Source of the DNA: JBBRXJ01 sp038248505
Lineage (GTDB): Bacteria; Bacteroidota; Bacteroidia; Bacteroidales; JBBRXJ01
Assembly (NCBI GenBank): GCA_038248505.1
Contig: JBBRXJ010000055.1
Location: 1-24,499 of the forward strand
Length of the DNA stretch: 24,499 nucleotides
Direction: 5' to 3'
The notes under the pieces were generated by a model. It had not been told where the DNA came from. It saw only the letters and a program-made list of their open reading frames with translations, and made no database searches. How positions within the stretch are numbered: position 1 is the first letter of the stretch; each line of letters starts with the position of its first letter. Shown here in pieces: positions 1-8,050 of the stretch. A program made the translations under genes and the position numbers.

Positions 1-120
1 ATTGTGTGATTTTATCCATGGATAGTTTATTTGCTGTTGCTGTTGCAAATATCACCTTTTAGGTGATACTGTCAAAGACATAACTAATTTATTTATAATT
101 AATTATAATGTTTTTTTGTT

Positions 121-3069
121 ATGTCTGCGACTTCTGGGTTAAACATATTTATTAATCTTATTGCTCAAAATATACCCACATCGGAAAATACCAAAATAAC
201 AGCCAGTTTAACAACTATTTATGATATGGGAGGCGCCAGCTCTGGTATTTTACCAAATGCCGATGGTTCAATTACTATATCACCAACAAGTAGCGCAAAT
301 ATGGTAGCCGTTATGCCAATTATGTGGGATATCGATGATTTTCAAGATTACATAGAAATATACAATGGATCAAATATCACAAGTCCGATATTAAAAAGAC
401 TACAAGGTGGGATGTTATCTGGTAATATCTATAATTGAAGTGAATACCTTGGCTCAAATGGTAGCGTTACAATACGATTAATAACACATCCATACACTTC
501 ATCTTTTAATTATGGTTGCGAAATAAAGGTATGTGAATTTCCAAAAAACATATACGAAGATATGATTCCTAATCGTATGAAGGTTATTAAAACATGTAAC
601 AACGTAATATATGACAATGGAGGCATGTATAGCGATTACGCTAGTAATTCAGCCGACACTTTATTAATCTTACCTGATGCTGAGGTAAAGAGGGTAAATC
701 TCACATTTCAGCATGTTGCGATAAATAACCATTTTGGCTATGATATGCTCGAGTTTGTCGGAGGATTAAAAACGAGCGCCACCAATACTCTTATGAGTTT
801 GTCTGGATATCAACGTTCTTATAATGGATACCCTTTGGCATCCATGCAAACAGATGGAAGTGTTAAGTTTTATTTTATATCCGACTCAAATTATGTAGCG
901 CAAGGATTTAGAGCTTTTGTAACATGCTCATCCGATGCAACGGTTACTCCAACACACGATAATCTTGTTCCTGCCACAGGCACTGTAAACATTACATCAT
1001 GCGGAGATACCATATATGATAATGGTTACAAATTCAACTATCAATCAAACACAAATGGAGTCTTAGTTATAACGCCACAAACAGCAGGAAAACGAGTACG
1101 ATTACAATTCCAGGAATTTTCCCTTGCCTCGGGAGATGTAATGACTATATATAATGGCAGCTCAACTGCTTCACCTATTATAAAGACGCTCACTGGAAAT
1201 ACAATACCTTCAATTATTACTGCAAGTTCTTCAAATACTTCGGGGGTACTTACCGTTAAATTCACATCGAATGCAAGCGAACAAAGCAGCGGATTCAAAT
1301 TTATTACCTCATGTATTGATCCTTTACCAGAGAGCAATTTCCCCAATAGTGGTACAACTTTGTTAAAAACATGTACTAATACAATATTTGATAATGGTGG
1401 ATTAATTGGTAATTATAGCAATAACTTAAATAGCAGCATGCTTATAAAACCATCAAGCATTGAGAGTAAAATTAGAATTAGTTTTAATGAATTTAATTTA
1501 TTAACGGGTGACAGCTTGTTTATTTATAACGGGCTTGATATAAATGCTCAAAGGATTGCCGCATTAACAGGGGCTAGTATTCCAGCTACTATAAATGCTA
1601 CAACTGATTCTGGCAGTCTCTTTTTATTATTAAAAACAGATGCTAGCGGCGTATCATCTGGTTTCTCCATACAAGCTAGTTGCAACATTCCCTCATTTGA
1701 TGGCTTGGTAATTCCGACCAATGGAAGCACTGTAGTTTCAGTATGTGATACGACTATTTATGCTAATGGCGGAGATCAAAATTATTTACCAAACTCAAAT
1801 GGTTATATCGTTATTAATCCTAAAACTCCGGGTAAAACAATAAAAATTCATTTCGATTATTTCCAAACAGAATCAGGCTATGATTCAATTAAAATATATA
1901 ATGGTGTTGGTTTTAATACTTTAATTGGTAATTATTCTGGAAACATTAACATAAGCGACATTATTTCTATGGATCCATGTGGTGCGCTAACTATTATGTT
2001 TACCTCGGATAATTCCGTTCAACGCATTGGCTTTAAAATTCAAACTTCATGTGTTGATCCTCCAATAGAAATAAATATTCCTGCTAGCGGAAATATACAG
2101 ATTACAACTTGCGATGAAACCATCTACGATATTGGGGGTTCCATGGGAAATTATAACAATTCGATGGATGGAAGTATTACTATTTATCCTGGTGATAGCA
2201 ATAAATATGTTACGGTATATTTGGATTTCCTAAATACAGAAACTACCTATGATTATATAAACTTCTACGATGGAACGAGTATAGCTTCACCGTTGATAAA
2301 AAACGTTTCAGGTATATCATCAGTTCCAATCTTAATAACAGCAAGCAATGCCCAAAGTGCTTTAACAATTCGCTTCCGCTCCGATGTAAGTAATACTTCT
2401 CAAGGGTTTCGAATCAAAATCTCTTGTATAGATGAAAGTCATATGATGCCTCTTAATTCAAGAATTTATAAAAAAACGTGTGATTATGTAATTTATGATA
2501 ATGGCGGGAGTACTGGAACTTACTCAAACAAGATTGATTCTTCGATAGTAATATTGAGCCCAAACTCATCAAATCAAAAATTAAAATTAACCTTTTTATC
2601 ATTTGATACAGAATCTCCACATGATAAACTAGAAGTGTATTCAGGGGTTTATCAGTTAGCCAATAGAATTGGCGTATATTTCGGAAGTACTATACCGGAT
2701 CCAATAATATCACCTACAGCAGGCATCCCTATTATTCTGAATTTTAAAACGGATGTCTCTGTTGTAAAAAATGGTTTTGCAATTTCAGTTTCTTGTATTG
2801 ATGAAGACCCTACATCGATTGAAGAATCAGAATCTCTTACTTCGGTAAAAATCTACCCCAATCCGACTAATTCAAAATTCATGATTGAAAACATTGCTAT
2901 AGATTCAAAAATTAATATATTCAATTCAAATGGGCAACTTGTGCATCAAACAACTTCCTCTAATACAAGTATTGAAATAAACTCTAATTCATGGCTTTCT
3001 GGATTATATCTAATAATGATTGATAATGGAGATATAGTGGAGAAGCATAAACTATCAATCGTAAAATAG
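121..3069 (+). pseudogene. Multi-CUB secreted protein with T9SS sorting domain, interrupted by an in-frame TGA
   Basis: A single reading frame runs through the interval and is broken only by TGA at 436-438; codons on both sides continue the same fold, so this is one gene of about 980 codons. It encodes seven CUB-like repeats of roughly 123 residues, beginning near 205, 590, 998, 1369, 1741, 2107 and 2476. Each repeat shows a C-x3-IYDNGG-like start, a YD-x3-IYNG core, an L-x-I-x-F-x-SD-like strand and a GF-x4-SC end. From about 2840 comes a type A T9SS C-terminal domain (IYPNPTNSKF, then GQLVHQ, ending LSIVK), so the product would be exported through the outer membrane and probably surface-attached. 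CUB domains bind protein or carbohydrate ligands; no enzyme domain is visible. The N-terminus at 121 is a poor signal peptide (no basic residues), although LIAQ/N resembles a cleavage site. A TGA-truncated product would hold only part of the first repeat. A restart at 562 would lack a signal peptide. Confidence 0.8.
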
Positions 3070-3104
3070 AATGATATTGGTGCATTTATAGAACAACATT
3101 TTTC

Positions 3105-3138
3105 AAAAAAACCGCTAATTAAAAAATAGCGATTTTTT
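3105..3138. terminator. Bidirectional terminator between the CUB gene and murB
   Basis: A-run, CGCTA, nine-base loop, TAGCG, T-run: an AT-flanked stem-loop with one internal mismatch. The A-run/T-run layout would serve both the plus-strand CUB gene and the minus-strand murB, which converge here. Confidence 0.55.
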
Positions 3139-3155
3139 AATATAAGCTATTTCGT

Positions 3156-4166
3156 TTAAATAATATTCACCTCTGGATGCAATTGAATTCCAAATTTACT
3201 AAAGACTCTATTAATAATCATTTGGGAGAGTTCAATAATCTCTGACGCTTGTGCATTCCCTTTATTTATTAATACCAATGGCTGTTTTGAATGTACGGCA
3301 GCACGGCCATGCTCAAAGCCTTTTAATCCGCATTGATCAATTAACCATGCAGCAGAGAGTTTAAACATTCCATTTTTTACCTGATAGCAGGGAGCATTCG
3401 AATTATCACTCAAAATACGATCTGCATCTTTCTTTTTAACTATAGGATTTTTAAAGAAACTACCAGCATTACCAAATTCTTCCGGATCGGGTAGTTTACG
3501 TTTACGAATGGACATAACGGCCTGTCTCAACCCACCAATACCGTGAACTCCTAACATCTGCATTTCATTTTGCAAATCGCCATACTGCGTGTGTAATGTG
3601 GGGTTTTTATTTAAACAAAACGTAAGTGATGTAATAAGATAATTCTTATAATCACTCCGTTTAAAAATACTTTCGCGATATCCAAAATGACATGCTGCAT
3701 TATTAAAAGTTATTCTTTCTCCACTAAGCAAATGTACTGCTTCAAGCGATTCTAAAACATCAGCAACTTCTACACCATATGCTCCAATATTTTGAATAGG
3801 ACATGTTCCAACATTACCTGGAATAAGTGAGAGATTTTCTAAACCGCCCAATCCCATCTCTACAGTAGCTGCAACAAACGTATCCCAATTTTCGCCAGCA
3901 GCCACTTTAATCATCATTTTTGTATCGGTCTCTTGCACCTTTACAATACCTTTAAACATAGGCCGAAGAATCAATCCTTCATATTTTTTTGTGAAAAGAA
4001 TATTGCTTCCACCACCAAGCATTAATGTTTTAGGCCAGCTTTTTGATTGTTTAATAAATTCAAATAATTCAAACTCATTGTGCAAGTCAAGAAAATACTG
4101 AGCCTGCACATCCATACCGAAGGTATTGAGTGTTTTTAATGAAATATTTTCTTTAATTGCCAACAT
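3156..4166 (-). CDS. murB: UDP-N-acetylenolpyruvoylglucosamine reductase
   Basis: MurB reduces UDP-N-acetylglucosamine enolpyruvate to UDP-N-acetylmuramate with NADPH and FAD, in the cytosolic stage of peptidoglycan synthesis. The product is 336 aa, close to the E. coli enzyme (342 aa, type I). Visible family features are the FAD-binding segment LGGGSN near residue 50, the IPGNVGTCPIQNIGAYG block near 115-131, FGYRESIFK with the conserved Arg164, the NAGSFFKNP motif carrying catalytic Ser236, and HPEV at the C-terminus carrying the conserved Glu332. All expected catalytic residues are present, so the enzyme should be active. It is a single gene transcribed away from the glycosyltransferase at 4327 and convergent with the CUB gene. 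The ATG at 4166 gives the usual short N-terminus before the NTFG motif. Confidence 0.97.
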   Translation of the reverse strand: MLAIKENISLKTLNTFGMDVQAQYFLDLHNEFELFEFIKQSKSWPKTLMLGGGSNILFTKKYEGLILRPMFKGIVKVQETDTKMMIKVAAGENWDTFVAATVEMGLGGLENLSLIPGNVGTCPIQNIGAYGVEVADVLESLEAVHLLSGERITFNNAACHFGYRESIFKRSDYKNYLITSLTFCLNKNPTLHTQYGDLQNEMQMLGVHGIGGLRQAVMSIRKRKLPDPEEFGNAGSFFKNPIVKKKDADRILSDNSNAPCYQVKNGMFKLSAAWLIDQCGLKGFEHGRAAVHSKQPLVLINKGNAQASEIIELSQMIINRVFSKFGIQLHPEVNII

Positions 4167-4326
4167 AATGTAAAGATATAGAATAAAGTTGTAACGTAAA
4201 AACTAGCTGAAAAATTGAACCGGAGTGAAATGTAAGAGTTAAAATCAGGAACCTGTTTAGCAATAAAGAAAGTATAATAAGTGATTTATTGATATTATTA
4301 ATTATTTTAGTAGTACTATTAAAAAC

Positions 4327-5445
4327 ATGAAAAGAGTTCTAGCATCCATAACCAACGACTTAGTTACCGATCAGCGGGTATTAAAAATTTGTGGCTACCT
4401 TCAGAGCAAAGGCTGCCACATCACTTTAATTGGACGTAAATTACCTGGTAGCTTAGCTGTTACCTCAATCCCTTTTGATTGCATACGATTCAGAATGATT
4501 TTCCGCAAAGGCATTGGGTTTTATGCTGAATTCAACCTGCGCTTGTTCTTCTATATGCTCTTTAAAAAATGTGATATTTTACTTGCAAATGACTTAGATA
4601 CCTTGCTTGCGCATTATTTGGTTTCTGTTATTCGAAAGAAAGATCTCGTATATGACACCCATGAATACTACACAGAGGTGCCTGAACTACAAGATAGTCC
4701 TATAAAAAAACGAATTTGGGAGGCTGTTGAAAAGTTCATCTTTCCGAGATTGAAAACGGTTTATACTGTAAATGATAGTATTGCAAAGATATATTCAGAC
4801 AAGTATTCAAAAAAAGTATTCGTTGTTCGAAATATATCAAAAAGATACCATACTAACATTAAACTTTCACGTGCAGCGCTTGGGCTGCCAAGCGATAAAA
4901 ACATAATAGTACTTCAGGGTAGTGGTATAAATAAAGACCGAGGTGCCGAAGAAGTATTGGAAGCGATGACCCATATTGATAATTGCATTCTCTTACTATT
5001 AGGCAGTGGTGATGTTATAAAACAACTAAAAACACGTGCTATGGCTAGTGATTTGCAAGCAAAAGTTGTGTTTAAAGGAAAGCTTCCGTACAATGAAATG
5101 ATGCAATACACGGCAGCAGCAGACGCTGGTTTATCTGTTGATAAAGATACCAATCTGAATTACCACTTTAGCTTACCCAATAAAATATTCGATTATATTC
5201 AGGCCGGAATACCAATAATTTGTAGCAATCTACCTGAAGTAAGTGCTATTATTAAAAATTATAATATTGGATTAATTTGTCCTTCACATGAGCCCAAAGT
5301 AATTGCAAATACGATTATGAAAGTACTTGACGAAGGGAATAAAAAACAATGGACAAATAACCTAAAAAAGGCAGCTGAAGAACTTTGCTGGGAGAAAGAA
5401 TCAGAACGTTTAAATGAAATATACGATTGGGTGTTACAAAAATAA
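4327..5445 (+). CDS. Family 4 (GT-B) glycosyltransferase
   Basis: The 372-residue product has the two-lobed layout of GT-B glycosyltransferases. The N-terminal acceptor lobe starts with RVLASITNDLVTDQRV and has NDLDTLLAHY near residues 88-98. A YDTHEYYTEVPE segment typical of this subgroup follows near 108-120. The C-terminal nucleotide-sugar lobe begins near residue 190 (IIVLQGSGINKDRG) and contains LLLGSGD, VVFKGKLPY and SLPNKIFDYIQAGIPII, the region that contacts the donor sugar nucleotide in GT4 enzymes. No signal peptide or membrane segment is visible, so it acts in the cytosol or at the inner membrane face. It probably adds a sugar in envelope polysaccharide or lipid assembly; donor and acceptor cannot be told from sequence. 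It stands alone, divergent from murB and convergent with nusB. Confidence 0.85.
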   Translation: MKRVLASITNDLVTDQRVLKICGYLQSKGCHITLIGRKLPGSLAVTSIPFDCIRFRMIFRKGIGFYAEFNLRLFFYMLFKKCDILLANDLDTLLAHYLVSVIRKKDLVYDTHEYYTEVPELQDSPIKKRIWEAVEKFIFPRLKTVYTVNDSIAKIYSDKYSKKVFVVRNISKRYHTNIKLSRAALGLPSDKNIIVLQGSGINKDRGAEEVLEAMTHIDNCILLLLGSGDVIKQLKTRAMASDLQAKVVFKGKLPYNEMMQYTAAADAGLSVDKDTNLNYHFSLPNKIFDYIQAGIPIICSNLPEVSAIIKNYNIGLICPSHEPKVIANTIMKVLDEGNKKQWTNNLKKAAEELCWEKESERLNEIYDWVLQK

Positions 5446-5470
5446 GTTTTCAAAAAACCTTATTTTTTCA
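5439..5470. terminator. AT-rich bidirectional terminator
   Basis: AAAATAAG at 5439-5446 and CTTATTTT at 5459-5466 form a perfect 8-bp stem around a 12-base loop, followed by Ts. The left arm overlaps the glycosyltransferase stop codon. It lies between the convergent glycosyltransferase and nusB, but the stem is AT-rich and so weak. Confidence 0.45.
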
Positions 5471-5472
5471 TT

Positions 5473-6420
5473 CTATGATTCGCCAACCAAGCCCCTACCC
5501 TGCTTAATAATCTTTTTCTCTTTGGTGAGTTTAATAACAATTTTATCAAGAATCCCATTTATAAATTGACTGCTATTGGGCGTGCTGAAAAGCTTAGCGA
5601 TATCAATATATTCATTAAGAGTTACTTTTTTGGGGATATTTTGAAATTCAGTTAGCTCATTTATTGCCATTTGCATGATTAACAAATCCATAAAAGCAAT
5701 GCGCTCAACATCCCAATTTTCGGTAAATTCACGAATAAGTACCTTGTTCTCTTCTTGTCGGTTAACGGTGGTACGAAACAATCGTTTCACAAATTCAGCA
5801 TCATCTTTATCTTCATGCAAATCAATAAGCGAGAATGATTCAGGCGTTTCCGCGTTAATACTTTTTACGGCTTTTGCAATATGGCTAATTACAAAATCGG
5901 CTTCGCTATTCCAAAAAATACTCTGTTCCTCTAAAATCTCAAAGAGCGGTTCATAATCTGCAATGGTTTTATTAATTATATCAAGTACAAATTTCTGATC
6001 GTGTTCAAAAGTACTATCCGGATTAGCCATGTACGTGTTAAAATAATCGGCCTCTCGTATCAAATTATACAGGTTTTTAATTAGCTCTGGATGATTAACC
6101 CAGCTTAACTTCTTATTGTTCAGAAAGTTATTAATCTGTGTGTTGTTTCGTAGGAAATTGATCATCCGATTCTGAACAAATCGGGTATTTGGATTTAAAT
6201 CATCTTGAGTTGGTATTCTTTTCTGTAATGCCAATTCTATGCGGGAATTTGCATAATCACTTATATCAATGATTAGTCGAATAAGATAGAAATAAAGATC
6301 ATAGGTTTTGCCTATGCTAAAAAATAATTCTTTCTCTGAGTCACTTAAGCCTCTTTCAGACTGTAAATGCGCATACAAAGCATTTAATGTCTTAATTCTC
6401 AATATCCTACGACTCAGCAT
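5473..6420 (-). CDS. nusB: Transcription antitermination factor NusB
   Basis: NusB joins the NusA/NusE/NusG complex on boxA RNA and supports rRNA transcription and processing. The 315-residue product is about twice the length of E. coli NusB because of an N-terminal all-helical extension; a protein of about 300 aa is normal for Bacteroidota. The recognisable NusB domain is C-terminal, from about residue 170: WDVERIAFMDLLIMQMA, then INELTEF, then VTLNEYIDIAKLFSTPNSSQFINGILDKI (split across the last two helices). The N-terminus MLSRRILRIKTLNALYAH also matches the start of the Bacteroidota form. It is monocistronic here and convergent with the glycosyltransferase. The start ATG at 6420 is the first in frame. 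Confidence 0.93.
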   Translation of the reverse strand: MLSRRILRIKTLNALYAHLQSERGLSDSEKELFFSIGKTYDLYFYLIRLIIDISDYANSRIELALQKRIPTQDDLNPNTRFVQNRMINFLRNNTQINNFLNNKKLSWVNHPELIKNLYNLIREADYFNTYMANPDSTFEHDQKFVLDIINKTIADYEPLFEILEEQSIFWNSEADFVISHIAKAVKSINAETPESFSLIDLHEDKDDAEFVKRLFRTTVNRQEENKVLIREFTENWDVERIAFMDLLIMQMAINELTEFQNIPKKVTLNEYIDIAKLFSTPNSSQFINGILDKIVIKLTKEKKIIKQGRGLVGES

Positions 6421-6570
6421 AGCCTAAATATCCCTCTTTTTATGAACTGCAAAGTAAATCAATTTTAACAATACGGCTACAGATGCTGCTCGGAAAATAA
6501 CTTTCGGCCTTTATAATGTAAAAAGTATTTAAAACACACAAAATTTTAGGCTATTTTAAAATTTTATTCA

Positions 6571-6578
6571 TATTTTTG
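6571..6578 (+). promoter_or_regulatory. Candidate promoter -7 box for the DUF3276 gene
   Basis: TATTTTTG matches the Bacteroidota -7 consensus TAnnTTTG at every fixed position and lies 33 bases before the start codon. No clear TTTG -33 box is found at the expected distance, so support rests on the -7 box alone. Confidence 0.4.
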
Positions 6579-6611
6579 AAATAACCTATTGAAAAACTTA
6601 AACCTAAAGCT

Positions 6612-7055
6612 ATGATGATGGAAGAAGAAGCAAAAGTTGAGCTAGCATCAACTCACGAAATTGAAAAGGAGAATGAGCTGGATAAATCGGATGATAATGA
6701 AGGCAAGCAACGAGAGGATATATATTCAAAAGTTGTAAGGGCTGGTAAAAGAACCTACTTTTTTGATGTTAAAGCTACTCGCAACAATGATTATTACATG
6801 ACGGTTACTGAAAGCAAAAAGGTCTTTAACCGCAACGGAAGATATTTTTTTGAGAAACATAAGATCTTTCTTTACAAAGAAGATTTTGAGAAATTCGCCG
6901 ATGCTTTAAACGAAACCATTGGGTTTATTAAAACTTCTAATCCGACAATATCAATTGAACATTCTCCCGAATCTGCATCAGAATCTGATTCACATCAGAC
7001 AAGCAATAGCTTTAGCGATGTACATTTTGACGATTTAGATAAAGGAAAAGAATAG
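6612..7055 (+). CDS. DUF3276 / PUR-like nucleic-acid-binding protein
   Basis: The 147-residue product carries, from about residue 37 to 110, the PUR-fold unit of the DUF3276 family: YSKVVRAGKRTYFFDVKATR, then YYMTVTESKK, then HKIFLYKEDFEKFADAL. Members are related to eukaryotic Pur-alpha repeats and to Borrelia BpuR, and bind single-stranded or duplex nucleic acid, possibly as regulators or RNA chaperones. The N-terminal 35 and the C-terminal 35 residues are acidic, Ser-rich and probably disordered. It would act in the cytosol. Three in-frame methionines open the gene (MMMEEE), so the exact start is uncertain by two codons. It is monocistronic, with its own candidate promoter box and a strong downstream hairpin. 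Confidence 0.85.
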   Translation: MMMEEEAKVELASTHEIEKENELDKSDDNEGKQREDIYSKVVRAGKRTYFFDVKATRNNDYYMTVTESKKVFNRNGRYFFEKHKIFLYKEDFEKFADALNETIGFIKTSNPTISIEHSPESASESDSHQTSNSFSDVHFDDLDKGKE

Positions 7056-7092
7056 AATCGTTACTAAAAACAAGGTGTTTTTATTCATTTAG

Positions 7093-7131
7093 CGTCTGTA
7101 ATTATTATTCTTACTCGAATAATTACGGACG
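7093..7131. terminator. Hairpin between convergent genes, likely terminator
   Basis: CGTCTGTAATTATT (7093-7106) pairs with AATAATTACGGACG (7118-7131) over 14 bp with one G-T wobble and an 11-base loop. It lies between the convergent DUF3276 gene and the 252-aa gene. The T tract after it is short, so an mRNA 3'-end stabiliser is an alternative. Confidence 0.5.
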
Positions 7132-7177
7132 TTTGAATTTATAGCCAATAGGTTTAATATCAAAACAATACCGAGGG

Positions 7178-7936
7178 TCAATCCGATTCATCCTCATCCA
7201 TTGAAAGCACATCAGAACCTAAATGTTTATTTAGGAATTCAGTAATATCTTGATGGCTTAATTGTTTTACATTTGTTATAATAAAGTTGTCCTTTAGGAA
7301 GTTGCCAAATTGATTTGCCTCCCGAATAGCTTCCTTAAAAATATCTTTAATAGAGATATCCATAGGAATCATAGTTAGAAGGGATGCATAGTTTTTATAG
7401 ATCTGAACCTCCTCTATATCTACTGTATATTTATGCAAAGTAGTTTCAAATTCACTTCGCAACATTCTGTTTTGCAACTCAGTAAACTCTGTTCCGTCAT
7501 TAGAAAACAACACAACAAAATATCGCAATTTATTTCCTTTTCCGCCCAAACCGGTTGAAATAAAAACTTGGTTTTCATCTAGCAATCGGCTTTGAATGAG
7601 CATTCGACTCTCCTGCCCTGCTAGAATAGCCCATTCGTGGAGCTCTTTTTCGCCCTCAGCAATAAACCGTTCAATAATACGAAATACTTCAATATCCTCA
7701 ACGGATGCCATTCGAGAGAGCAATAACTTTTTCTCATCAATCGATAAATTTGGGGAGAATAGATCATTGCCGTTGCTAATCTTAGTATCAGGCGATAATT
7801 CTTTCTTAACCTTACGTGATTGGTCAAAAAACTCCATTTGCAGATTTATATCAATCTGCTCCTCTAGCACGTTATAATTGTTAGTTAAGGTTCCAAAAAC
7901 CTCTTTTATTTTATTAAAAATACTTTCATCGGCCAT
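7178..7936 (-). CDS. Uncharacterised 252-aa cytosolic protein, divergent from feoAB
   Basis: I do not recognise a named family. The product is 252 residues, acidic and mixed alpha/beta, with no signal peptide and no membrane segment. The N-terminal 100 residues look helical, with a central RMASVEDIEVFRIIERF stretch and a conserved-looking HEWAILAGQESRMLI segment near residue 100. A probable beta strand with a glycine turn follows (QVFISTGLGGKGNKLRYFVVLFS, here described in pieces: QVFISTG, LGGKGNKL, RYFVVLF). A helical C-terminal part ends in an acidic tail (SMDEDESD). It ends with TGA, the only intact gene in the window seen to do so. It is transcribed divergently from feoAB across 114 bp, so a shared control region is possible. 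A link to iron uptake is inference from position only. Confidence 0.75.
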   Translation of the reverse strand: MADESIFNKIKEVFGTLTNNYNVLEEQIDINLQMEFFDQSRKVKKELSPDTKISNGNDLFSPNLSIDEKKLLLSRMASVEDIEVFRIIERFIAEGEKELHEWAILAGQESRMLIQSRLLDENQVFISTGLGGKGNKLRYFVVLFSNDGTEFTELQNRMLRSEFETTLHKYTVDIEEVQIYKNYASLLTMIPMDISIKDIFKEAIREANQFGNFLKDNFIITNVKQLSHQDITEFLNKHLGSDVLSMDEDESD

Positions 7937-8050
7937 AAAGCAGAATTATTGAGAATTATAAATATATACAAAAAAGCTCACCGACAATATTTTTTATATT
8001 CAAATGCATGTTTTGCTTAAAAAACGTTAAAATTGTGTAATATATGATTA

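Noticed and set aside
1041..1730. Antisense reading frames of 60-101 codons within the CUB gene.
   Set aside because: They mirror codon structure of the real gene on the other strand and have no start context, signal or domain.
590..2810. CRISPR-like or DNA tandem repeat with about 370-bp period.
   Set aside because: The periodicity is at the protein level (CUB domains); DNA identity between units is low.
7937..8050. A Fur box upstream of feoAB (GAGAATTATAAATAT-like stretch).
   Set aside because: The match to the inverted 7-1-7 consensus is too weak in such AT-rich DNA.
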